This document shows positions 42,527 through 50,711 of a DNA stretch of 64,000 nucleotides, one piece after another (position 1 is the stretch's first letter; each line of letters begins with the position of its first letter). A program made the position numbers and the translations under genes. A model generated the notes under the pieces. It was not told the DNA's origin. It saw only the letters and a list, made by a program, of their open reading frames with translations, and did no database searches. The DNA is from Acidobacteriota bacterium (GTDB taxonomy: Bacteria > Acidobacteriota > Holophagae > Acanthopleuribacterales > Acanthopleuribacteraceae), in the NCBI GenBank assembly GCA_020637335.1, contig JACJWC010000001.1, forward strand, positions 248,001 through 312,000, given 5' to 3'.

Positions 42527-44182
42527 ATGCAACACAGCCAAGCACAACTTTTTTTTGACCAATTTGCCCAGCATCTGCAAAAGATCCGCGATGAAGGGAG
42601 CTCCGCCAATCCCACGCAAAGAGCTCACATTCTGCTGGGCCAACTCAAGGTGTTTGAAAAGGCCGTTTTGGAGTCCGTGGACGAAGCAGGGGGTCAAGGC
42701 CTTGGGGTAATGGCAATTACCCAATTGGCCAACAGCCAAGGTTTGGACGGCCTGTTTCAATGGTTGCTTCAACACCAACAAGTTCTGCCGGTGACTGCCC
42801 TGTACTATCGCAATGGTTTGGGCCAGTGGAGTGTCGTTCATGGCGATGATGGGTGGACTGAACCCAGTGGAACCCAGTGGATTGAAAAAAACGTTTTGGC
42901 CAGTTTTCAGAATCAACAGACTGTCGGTTGTGTTCTCCATTTCTACGGCGCCAGCCGAGTCGTTTTGCATTTGGCCAAAAACCTGGATCAGGTCGATAGT
43001 GCCGTGCCCTTTTTGCGGCTTCTGGTGCGGTTATTAGCGCCCCTAATCGAACCCTGCTCCTTTGCCGGCAAGATCAAAAACCCGGTGCGCCTCCCTTTGA
43101 TAGCGGAAGACCCCACGTTCCTAAAAACGATAGCCCTGCTCGAGAAGGCCGCGACCACGGATGTGAGTGTACTTTTAGAAGGTGAAAGTGGTTCGGGCAA
43201 AGAGGTACTCGCGAACTTTATACATCATCACTCGCCCCGCCGAACCAAACCAATGGTGGCTGTGAACTGTGCCGCCATTCCTGCAGGATTGATGGAAAGC
43301 GAACTTTTTGGCCATGAAAAGGGCAGTTTTACCGGGGCAGTCGCACGTCAAATCGGAAAGGTGGAGGCAGCCAATGGCGGGACTTTATTCTTGGATGAAA
43401 TTGGAGAGATGGAGCTTCCATTACAAGCCAAATTGCTCCGTTTCTTGCAGTTACGCGAATTTCATCGAGTTGGTGGACGACAAAAAGTCCATGTAGACGT
43501 GCGTATCATTGCCGCGTCGAATCGAAATTTAAAAAAGCGCGTTTCGGAAGGTCAATTTCGGGAGGATTTGTATTACAGACTATCCGTGATGCCTGTTTCT
43601 GTGCCGCCATTGCGCGAACGGCCGTTGGACATAATTCCCCTTGCCGAGTTTTTCCTGCACAAATATGCCAGCGCTTTTAACTTGGTCGTTCCTAAGGTTG
43701 AGGCGCCTGTCCTGCAACGTTTGGCCAATTACAGTTTTCCGGGCAATGTCCGTGAATTGGAAAATATCATTCAGAACATGCTTGTTGTTGCCCAGGGTAA
43801 GACGATTGAGCAGTCGCATTTACCTGAACCCTTGCGCTATTTGGAGCCGACTCATAGGGTTTTAATGCCACGTGTTCGGCGCTTCAGCTTAAAAGCGAAA
43901 CTGCCTGTTTTGGCTAGACGCAAGGGCATTAACCCTTCCGAGCTGCCCCCTCAACAGGATGTTCCCCAAACCAATGAGGAACTGAAGCTCGCGCGTAAAC
44001 ACATTCAGGAACTTGCCGATCAAAAAATCCTGCAGATTGAAAGAGAATTCATAACGGAGCTTTTGGAAAGAGCCAATGGTTCCATGCCCCAAGCCGCCGA
44101 ATTGGCAGGCATCAATCGCACCCTTTTATACAAAATCCTAGACCGCACCAAAACCGTCTCTAAACTAGAAACAAAGGGCTAA
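42527..44182 (+). CDS. Sigma-54-dependent transcriptional activator without receiver domain
   Basis: Enhancer-binding protein of 551 residues. The N-terminal 185 residues look like a GAF-type sensory domain (TALYYRNGLGQWSVV, then TVGCVLHFYGASRVVLHLA) rather than a receiver. The AAA+ domain has Walker A GESGSGKE (219-226), GSFTGA (266-271) and DEIGEM; the Fis-type HTH is at the end (AAELAGINRTLLYKIL). It is tightly linked to ruvB (2 bp). A sigma-54-type promoter begins 29 bp after its stop, so the secreted-protein gene at 44248 is a prime candidate target. The ligand for the N-terminal domain is unknown. Confidence 0.9.
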   Translation: MQHSQAQLFFDQFAQHLQKIRDEGSSANPTQRAHILLGQLKVFEKAVLESVDEAGGQGLGVMAITQLANSQGLDGLFQWLLQHQQVLPVTALYYRNGLGQWSVVHGDDGWTEPSGTQWIEKNVLASFQNQQTVGCVLHFYGASRVVLHLAKNLDQVDSAVPFLRLLVRLLAPLIEPCSFAGKIKNPVRLPLIAEDPTFLKTIALLEKAATTDVSVLLEGESGSGKEVLANFIHHHSPRRTKPMVAVNCAAIPAGLMESELFGHEKGSFTGAVARQIGKVEAANGGTLFLDEIGEMELPLQAKLLRFLQLREFHRVGGRQKVHVDVRIIAASNRNLKKRVSEGQFREDLYYRLSVMPVSVPPLRERPLDIIPLAEFFLHKYASAFNLVVPKVEAPVLQRLANYSFPGNVRELENIIQNMLVVAQGKTIEQSHLPEPLRYLEPTHRVLMPRVRRFSLKAKLPVLARRKGINPSELPPQQDVPQTNEELKLARKHIQELADQKILQIEREFITELLERANGSMPQAAELAGINRTLLYKILDRTKTVSKLETKG

Positions 44183-44211
44183 CCTCCTGGTTAAATAGCA
44201 ATTTACTAGGA

Positions 44212-44227
44212 TGGCCCTAAAATTGCT
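44212..44227 (+). promoter_or_regulatory. Sigma-54-type promoter upstream of the secreted protein gene
   Basis: TGGCCC-TAAAA-TTGCT matches the consensus at nearly all positions, with GG and GC spaced exactly 12 bp. The predicted start is near 44238, leaving a leader of about 10 nt that just retains the GAGG ribosome site. Confidence 0.75.
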
Positions 44228-44247
44228 GCGGAAAGGCCGAGGTTGTT

Positions 44248-45669
44248 ATGTCTCGTCTATTTGTGTTCTGTATTTGGGGTTTCTGGTTAGTAGCAGGAGA
44301 TGATCCGGCTGTCTATCGCTATGCGGTGCCCCTGACGGAACGCACTTACAATGGCGAATGGGAAGCTGTGTTTGAATTCAGCGCCTTAAAAAAGACGGAC
44401 CTTCACTTCAACCTTGTCGGTTACGATGCCTATGGGTTGAGCGTATGGAGTGAATTAAATCAGGAACTGGGGCTGGAAAGGGTCTACTCCAAGCGAGTAC
44501 CGGCCCGCAAACAAGAAACTTTGCAATCCCTGTTCCTGGAAAGTGACCAACCGGTCAAAGGCCTTTTATGGATGCATAATGTGGTGACGGGGCAGATTAA
44601 TGCCGTATTTATCAGTGAATCTCGGTCCACCACCCTGGGGGTCCCACACATTCCGCGCAACTACCTGCTCTGGAAATCCAGTTTGGCTGCCGTTGGCACC
44701 ACTCAAGGTGTCAAAAATGGCAGCGTTTTTTTGGGCTATTACACCGACCGAGGAGGCGCGATCAAGGATGAATTGGTTGAGGCCAATGCATTTAATCATG
44801 CCTATGTGCGTAGAACCCCAAATGTGGATGTTCTGATTGGTGGATTAGCCTCCTCGACCCCTCCTGTTTGGGGCGCCATGCATGCCAGCGAGGGCTACAA
44901 CTTAACGGGGTTCCAGACTTTTTCCCGTCAGGATGGCAACCTCCAGACTGCCGCCGTAGAAATGGAAGGCAATGGAGGGACTGCTCAAGGCCAGATCTTC
45001 TGGCCGATCCCAGGATCACCTCTTCAGGCTGTTGTTCTTGCCAACCCCAATCCGGACCCAGCCAATGTGGTTGTAGCGATGAGTCGCCTGGTCATTGATG
45101 AAACTGGTCTGCGATCGCTGGTTAAATCAAGCGCCTCTTTACAGCTGGAAGCCGGCAAAAACACCGTGCTTTTCCCGGAATCGATCCTTTTTGCAGCGGA
45201 GTCAGGGGCACCGGTTTCATTTGAATACTCGGCTGTGGATGGTGAGGGCGAGCCTTTACCTATTTACGCCTATCGTTTTGCATACGGTCAAGGCGAAGTG
45301 GGCATGGGTTCCGATCGGTTTAGCTCCGTATCTGCAGAAGTGAGTGGATGGCTGGATTTTTCCTCCGGTTTTGAGCGTGAAGTGTTGATTGCCAATACTT
45401 CTGACCAATTACTCAACTGTAAGTTTTCGTTTTCCTTTGAGAATACGGTTGGCCTAACCTATTACGAACGCTTTGAACCGGGTGAAATTAAACGGATTGA
45501 CCGATCAAAGTTGCTGCTTCAACTGGGCAGCGAAACATTGCCTCAGGAGGGGTGGGTTTCACTTCAGGTGACTCAGGAAACGGATTCCGGATCCGAAATT
45601 CCAGCCTTATTGGCCGTTTATTTTGCGCAGACCGAAAAAGATTTTGCGCTGGTCACCTTCGCCCCCTAG
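44248..45669 (+). CDS. Secreted beta-rich protein of unknown function (PHI-W module)
   Basis: Exported protein of 473 residues with a short hydrophobic N-terminus (SRLFVFCIWGFWLVAGDD). No known family is recognised. The sequence reads as tandem beta-sandwich-like units. It contains VPHIPRNYLLWKSSLA (P133, W142), the motif shared with the proteins at 13311, 50712 and 52858, and later units resembling them in the pattern of an asparagine turn and a closing strand (VVLANPNPDPANVVV, VLIANTSDQLLNCKF). A sigma-54-type promoter precedes it, directly after a sigma-54 activator gene. It converges on the ATPase gene with no gap. Probably a surface or periplasmic structural protein; inference. Confidence 0.7.
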   Translation: MSRLFVFCIWGFWLVAGDDPAVYRYAVPLTERTYNGEWEAVFEFSALKKTDLHFNLVGYDAYGLSVWSELNQELGLERVYSKRVPARKQETLQSLFLESDQPVKGLLWMHNVVTGQINAVFISESRSTTLGVPHIPRNYLLWKSSLAAVGTTQGVKNGSVFLGYYTDRGGAIKDELVEANAFNHAYVRRTPNVDVLIGGLASSTPPVWGAMHASEGYNLTGFQTFSRQDGNLQTAAVEMEGNGGTAQGQIFWPIPGSPLQAVVLANPNPDPANVVVAMSRLVIDETGLRSLVKSSASLQLEAGKNTVLFPESILFAAESGAPVSFEYSAVDGEGEPLPIYAYRFAYGQGEVGMGSDRFSSVSAEVSGWLDFSSGFEREVLIANTSDQLLNCKFSFSFENTVGLTYYERFEPGEIKRIDRSKLLLQLGSETLPQEGWVSLQVTQETDSGSEIPALLAVYFAQTEKDFALVTFAP

Positions 45670-47052
45670 TTAGAGTTGGGCCTCAGCTTCAATTAATGCG
45701 ATCAGATCGATGAACTCGTTTTCAGTGCGCAGGTCTGGCTTTTCAGCCAGCTCAAAGAACCGCGACAAGGTCCACGATTGGCTATTCGGAATTTTGTAAT
45801 GTAACAAGCACTTTAAATCCGAGATGGCACCGTGCCAGAACTCGGTTTGGTTGGACACTTCTTGCAATACGGGTTGTTTGGGGTAAATTTTCCGGTCCAC
45901 ACTGGAAATAAAAAATTCGGTTAATTGCCCATCCAAAGCCACGCCCTTTTGGCGGAACTCCACAAAAATTTGGTATAGACTCATTAATTGGCTTAGGGCC
46001 AATTGCCAGTCGTTGAGCGCCAGATCTTCTACGTGGACGGTGTGAATACTCGGGTTTTGCTCCGTTTTCCGCTGCAGCCATTTACGAAAAAAATGGGATC
46101 GAATGGAAAAGTTTTGCGATTCAAAGCAGTGTAGAAAACCCAATTTTTCGAGTTTGAGCAAGGAAGATTGCTCATAGGGTTGATAGGCCTGCAATTGGGT
46201 TTTGCCAGCCATAACATCCCGAATAAGATCTTGATCACTGGTGGTCAACAAATCAAAATTGACTTCAATCACCTGTTGGAGAGCGGGGTTGGTTTCCAAT
46301 TCCAGAACTACCTTGTGTAGATCTCCCATTTCGATTTGCATTTTGCCCAATAGCTGCAACTGATAAGGATTGCCCTCCGCTAGCAGCAAAATTTCTTCGG
46401 CGGTGAGTCCGTCAAATTCGCCTTGGTTAATCAGGGTTAAGGATTCATCGTCGGCCAGGCTGCCGAGGAATTGGACATTAAATCCGTGTAAGAAAGGAGA
46501 CGTTTCGGAGCTCTGTTCCTTGTAAAGAGACTCGAGCCTGGGGGTTGAACATAAAATCGTGTGTAAATTTTGCGTACTTTGCATACATTTGCGCAGACGC
46601 ACCAGCGTTTCTGCATCGTTTTTGGCGATATTCAAGAATTCTTCGGATTCATCCACTAAAAGGTAAACCTCAACGCCATGACTGTGGAGGTGGCGGCACA
46701 GGCTTTTGATGACCTGATGGCAAGGTGCTTTTGTTGGACTGGGGATCGACATTAGCTCCCATTTGTCGGCGTAGGTATCGTTTGAATCTTCGAGCGCATC
46801 CAGCAGGCTTTCACGCAGACCATCCTCATCATAACTGCCCTGGACATCCCAAAAGAGGGGGAAAGCAGGCTTGCCGGATTCATGAAAACGGCGTTCTAAC
46901 TCGCGTAAAAGGCTGGTTTTGCCCATGCGCCGCATGCCAATTACCCATTCGCAAGCTTCACGGCTGGTAGAAAGCCGGTGAAGCAACTCTTTCCGACCAA
47001 AGTATTGAGGTCCCTGAACCCAGCGACCGGTTACAAAAGGGTTGCGTTTCAT
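45670..47052 (-). CDS. Soluble STAND-like P-loop ATPase
   Basis: Protein of 460 residues with no signal or membrane segment. It opens NPFVTGRWVQGPQYFGRKELL, then Walker A GMRRMGKTSLL and Walker B VYLLVDESEEF, as in archaeal-type/STAND AAA ATPases. A winged-helix-like region follows (about 270-330). The C-terminal 130 residues look like a helical domain of unknown type. The opening strongly resembles that of the ATPase domain in the preceding gene (NPYIAGAPVMRGDMFYGREALL), so the two are paralogous partners. The start overlaps the upstream stop (ATGA-like). Third gene of an operon with an outer-membrane barrel. Function unknown. Confidence 0.75.
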   Translation of the reverse strand: MKRNPFVTGRWVQGPQYFGRKELLHRLSTSREACEWVIGMRRMGKTSLLRELERRFHESGKPAFPLFWDVQGSYDEDGLRESLLDALEDSNDTYADKWELMSIPSPTKAPCHQVIKSLCRHLHSHGVEVYLLVDESEEFLNIAKNDAETLVRLRKCMQSTQNLHTILCSTPRLESLYKEQSSETSPFLHGFNVQFLGSLADDESLTLINQGEFDGLTAEEILLLAEGNPYQLQLLGKMQIEMGDLHKVVLELETNPALQQVIEVNFDLLTTSDQDLIRDVMAGKTQLQAYQPYEQSSLLKLEKLGFLHCFESQNFSIRSHFFRKWLQRKTEQNPSIHTVHVEDLALNDWQLALSQLMSLYQIFVEFRQKGVALDGQLTEFFISSVDRKIYPKQPVLQEVSNQTEFWHGAISDLKCLLHYKIPNSQSWTLSRFFELAEKPDLRTENEFIDLIALIEAEAQL

Positions 47053-49139
47053 ACTGCGCGTTCTACCTCATGTTGAATTTCCCGATACACATATTGGACG
47101 TCGCGTTCGGTAATTCGCCGTTTATTTTCGTTTAACACATGGGCAACCAGATTAACGCATAGTTTCTGAATAATGTAAGGTTTACACGCGCTGATTTGCA
47201 GGATTTGGGTCACGGCTGCAGGATCATAGCGATAAATTCCGCGCACGGGTCGGGTAACCAGTTCCTCTGCTTGTTCGCGGCTGAATGGCCGCAATTCGAT
47301 CTGTTCAAAAAAGTTGTACCAAGGGCTACCTTCACTTTTCCAACGTTTGGAGATGTGGATGCCAGCCATGATTGCGACCAAGTGATGGGCAAACCCTTTC
47401 ATAAATACGGCGCGCAACTGTTGGTTTGTGCGTTCGCTGTACCCATTCATGATGTCCACTTCGTCCAATAAAAGAACAAGCTTGGGCGCTTTGGGGCAGG
47501 CATTTTTTAAATCGTGAATGACTTGGCGCAGGCGTTGGGTAAAGACCCGACCATCCATGCTTTCAGGAGCGACTTCAAGCGCAGGTAAGGACCATTGCTG
47601 CAGGGCTAACTGGATTTCGTGGTCCAAGTGCGCAAAGAACTGGGTTTCATCGATGCCTTGCAAGTCAATCATGACGGGTAGGAACAAATATTCGGGATCT
47701 TCCACCGATGGAAGTAGCTTGTATAGTTGGTGTAGAAAGCTTGTTTTTCCGATTCGCCGTTCACCGTAGATCATTAAACTATTGTTGTGAATCGTGTTCA
47801 GAATTTGTTTAAGCAATGCTTCTCGGCCGTAAAACATATCCCCGCGCATAACCGGCGCACCGGCAATGTAGGGATTAAAGCGCAGGCGAAATGCTTTGCG
47901 CTGATTGCGCTGAAACACCCAATAGCTGATGAATAACAGCAGGCAAAAAACGATCAGGAGCCAGCGCAAAAACGGGAAGGTATGCCGAATTTGCGGGGGT
48001 TTGGGCAGCGCTGGCGGGGTGAAATGGGTTTTGCCCTGGGAAAGGATGTGCTCATCTTGACCAAAAATTTCGACCTGTATCAAGTTGTCCTGATCAATAA
48101 GTGGCTGATTATGCGTAACTGTGAAATTTGTTTTTTGGGAAAGCACCCATTCGCGCGCATTTTTGCCATTAATTTTGAGGATGGCTTTGCTCAAAAGGCT
48201 CTCACCCTGGTATTGCACGCTAATTTGATACATCTGCTCTGAAATGCGAACCAGTGAGATGGTGGGTAGCGGAACCGCTTGTTTTTGGAACAGGGTTTTA
48301 ATTTCTTCTAAACGAATTTGGGTCGCAGATTCTGCAGCCTCTAACTCGCGATCTTTTGCTTCTTTTTCGGCGCGAAGCTCTTTCACTTGCTTCAGCAATT
48401 GCTGGTAGGCCTCAGAATTGGTTTCAGTTTCGCGCAGGTCAAAATCGGCAATAAAATTTTGAGCTTCGCGATTATTGGGGTCGAGAAAGCTGACCTTTTG
48501 ATAGGACAAATAAGCTGCCTCGTGTTGACCTGAAGCTACCTTGGCGCGCGCATCTTCCAAAAGATTCAATAGGTTGCGTTGGCGCTGAGCATTAAACTCC
48601 TCGGTCCGATCCAAGGAACTTTTTAATTCGTCCAACAGGCGAATCAACATGGAATAGAGATCGGTATTGAGCGAGTCGTTGGCGCGCATGTTGTCTAACA
48701 GGCGAATAGCGTCTTGATAGCGTTTCAAACGGATATATTCAAAAACAGGGCTCAGGTCGACTTTGGCTACTGGGGGCGTTTGGGCAGCTTTAGACGTTCG
48801 CCAATCCTCTAGAAAAATGCGCAAAAAATTAAGCTTTTCAGCCACTCTTTTGTCTTGGTCCTCTTCGTTCCGAAAGGCAAGTTGCATGTAACGTTCTGCA
48901 TTTTCCATATCGCGGATCAGGTAATGTGCGGTGGCCAAGTAATGGTAGGGGTAGTACTCGATAAACCGCACACCACTGATTTTGGCATTGGGGCTGGAGT
49001 CTGCTCTCAGTTCAACGGCTTTCTTGAGTAAGCGAATGGCCTCTGGATAGTTTTTCTCCTCATAGGCTTGAATGCCGGAGTCGTAATATTCGTTAAATTT
49101 CCCGTTTTGCAATTGAAAAAAGAGAAGAAAAATCAACAT
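47049..49139 (-). CDS. TPR-transmembrane-STAND ATPase fusion
   Basis: Protein of 696 residues with an unusual layout. A short hydrophobic N-terminus (MLIFLLFFQLQ) precedes TPR repeats (about 15-115 and 125-235; GIQAYEEKNYPEAIRLLKKA). A coiled coil (about 240-285) and a beta-rich domain (about 290-370) follow. One membrane helix (about 388-408, FLRWLLIVFCLLLFISYWVF) leads to an ATPase domain with Walker A YGERRIGKTSF and Walker B LVLLLDEVDI. I read it as periplasmic TPR joined to a cytoplasmic nucleotide switch. It follows the barrel gene by 2 bp and is coupled to the soluble ATPase. Function not known; a signalling or assembly machine is possible. Confidence 0.75.
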   Translation of the reverse strand: MLIFLLFFQLQNGKFNEYYDSGIQAYEEKNYPEAIRLLKKAVELRADSSPNAKISGVRFIEYYPYHYLATAHYLIRDMENAERYMQLAFRNEEDQDKRVAEKLNFLRIFLEDWRTSKAAQTPPVAKVDLSPVFEYIRLKRYQDAIRLLDNMRANDSLNTDLYSMLIRLLDELKSSLDRTEEFNAQRQRNLLNLLEDARAKVASGQHEAAYLSYQKVSFLDPNNREAQNFIADFDLRETETNSEAYQQLLKQVKELRAEKEAKDRELEAAESATQIRLEEIKTLFQKQAVPLPTISLVRISEQMYQISVQYQGESLLSKAILKINGKNAREWVLSQKTNFTVTHNQPLIDQDNLIQVEIFGQDEHILSQGKTHFTPPALPKPPQIRHTFPFLRWLLIVFCLLLFISYWVFQRNQRKAFRLRFNPYIAGAPVMRGDMFYGREALLKQILNTIHNNSLMIYGERRIGKTSFLHQLYKLLPSVEDPEYLFLPVMIDLQGIDETQFFAHLDHEIQLALQQWSLPALEVAPESMDGRVFTQRLRQVIHDLKNACPKAPKLVLLLDEVDIMNGYSERTNQQLRAVFMKGFAHHLVAIMAGIHISKRWKSEGSPWYNFFEQIELRPFSREQAEELVTRPVRGIYRYDPAAVTQILQISACKPYIIQKLCVNLVAHVLNENKRRITERDVQYVYREIQHEVERAV

Positions 49140-49141
49140 GG

Positions 49142-50431
49142 TTAGAACCGATAGAGCAAGGAGGTGACCAGCCAGTCAAATCGATCGGATTTGACCCAGG
49201 CAAAATCTACCTGAACTTTGTTGCGATAGACGTAACCTAGACCCGCCGTCCAGCCGCGATTATCTTTGGCGCTACCCGTATTGAAAATGAAATCCTGGAT
49301 GGCACCCAGTTCACTTTCGGTCTGGCCGACAAATCGGGTTTTGTGATCGGGGTCGTTAAACCAGCCGCCTCTAAAGGCCAGGATATGGTTGCGAACGGGC
49401 CATAGGTATTCCGCGCCGAGATGAATCTCAAGCGCATCTGGGATGCGATAATCTTCAGGCGTGAACTGATCGCCGGAAATTAAGGTCAAATTACCGGCCC
49501 CCAATTGGCTGTATTGGATAAAGTCCAAATCACCAACAACGGTAAAAAAATCGGATGCTTGGAATGAAATTCCGGTGTTGATGGAATCGGGGACCTTAAA
49601 GGTGATGTTGTAAGGTTGCTTTTCCGGGCCGGGAAATTGGGGGTTGAGGACTTTCTCCTGATAGTGAAAGGCCGGCTGCTTTTTGTACACAAATCCCCAT
49701 TTCCAGCGCGGGCTAAATTCATAGAGACTGCCTAAAACCCAATTAAAACCGCTGAGGTCTGCTTTTGCTTCGCTTTCCACCGGTTCAATTAAATTCAAAA
49801 AGTCACTAAACAAAATCGTTTTATAAGTGTAGTCAAGCTTCAAGTTGCTTTGACCTGCCACTAAGCCAAAACTCCACGCACCAAACGATCGCCCGGCACT
49901 CAAGCCGAAAGTGTCCAAGCGAATATCGACCTTGTGATCGGCAAAGTAGCTAAATTCGTAAGGCAGGACGCGGTTCTGCCAACGGGTTTGTTCCGGGTTG
50001 GGGAAGCGTTGATAATCCAAATGGTTAATAAAAAAAACACTTAGATTGACTTTTTTTAACGGCAACGAAAAGGAAGCAAAACCGAGCTGATTGGAATCCA
50101 ATACAAATGCGCTAGGCGAGCCGGACACCAATCGAAAGGAATCGTTTTCTTGCAAAACGTCAAACTGAACCGTGCTGTTGCGGAATTCCATACTAAATTC
50201 GGGACGCTGAAGCACACCTAACCCCGCAGGGTTATTGTAGGAGATGGTGCCTTCATCAGCCAAACCAACAAAAGCACGTCCCATGGCATTTGCTCTTGCC
50301 CCGGGCGTAGCAAAGTCAAACTGAAACTCGCGAAAAATAGTTTCATCGGTTTGAGCGGCAAGGTTAAGCGAAATGAGCCCTATACTTGCAAGAATAAGCG
50401 CCCGTCGGAGGTCGACCATGCCGCGCATCAT
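49142..50431 (-). CDS. FadL/OmpP1-like outer-membrane beta-barrel protein
   Basis: Protein of 429 residues with a signal peptide (MVDLRRALILASIGLISLNL then AAQ). The mature N-terminus holds GARANAMGRAFVGLADEGTI followed by SYNNPAGLGV, the hallmark of FadL/PorV-type barrels. Alternating strands follow, ending in the C-terminal aromatic LLYRF expected of an outer-membrane insertion signal. It could be a hydrophobic-substrate channel or a PorV-like secretion accessory. The start is uncertain: ATGs at 50431, 50428 and 50419, none with a ribosome site, and a TGCTATGAT -10-like element overlaps the first. It is the first gene of an operon with two STAND-like ATPases. Confidence 0.8.
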   Translation of the reverse strand: MMRGMVDLRRALILASIGLISLNLAAQTDETIFREFQFDFATPGARANAMGRAFVGLADEGTISYNNPAGLGVLQRPEFSMEFRNSTVQFDVLQENDSFRLVSGSPSAFVLDSNQLGFASFSLPLKKVNLSVFFINHLDYQRFPNPEQTRWQNRVLPYEFSYFADHKVDIRLDTFGLSAGRSFGAWSFGLVAGQSNLKLDYTYKTILFSDFLNLIEPVESEAKADLSGFNWVLGSLYEFSPRWKWGFVYKKQPAFHYQEKVLNPQFPGPEKQPYNITFKVPDSINTGISFQASDFFTVVGDLDFIQYSQLGAGNLTLISGDQFTPEDYRIPDALEIHLGAEYLWPVRNHILAFRGGWFNDPDHKTRFVGQTESELGAIQDFIFNTGSAKDNRGWTAGLGYVYRNKVQVDFAWVKSDRFDWLVTSLLYRF

Positions 50432-50535
50432 AGCATTAATCCGCTTTAAACCGAATGTCTCTCGTAAAAAGACAAATGCGGGTTACGGAGGGTGGGGTTG
50501 ATCGATTGCAGTGGAATATAAGGGGTTTTGAGAGT

Positions 50536-50551
50536 TGGCACATTTTTGGCT
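50536..50551 (+). promoter_or_regulatory. Sigma-54-type promoter upstream of the abundant secreted protein gene
   Basis: TGGCAC-ATTTT-TGGCT: perfect -24 hexamer and one mismatch in the -12 element, GG-GC spacing exactly 12. Predicted start near 50562, giving a 150-nt 5' leader. Confidence 0.65.
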
Positions 50552-50711
50552 TATCGTGAAGCGTTCTCTGTTGCATCAACAACAGCGATTAATCTATCCA
50601 TCAATCCATCGTAAGGTAGGCGAAAGTTAATCCCGAGGATGCGACTTTCTGTGCACTTGCACGGAAATGTCAATAGTTGATGATTTAGCAATACTATGGA
50701 GGTATTCATCA

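Noticed and set aside
50432..50711. Search of the largest intergenic gap for tRNA or small RNA genes
   Set aside because: No cloverleaf arms, TTCRA-like T loop or terminator hairpin seen; only the sigma-54-type element and leader are supported.
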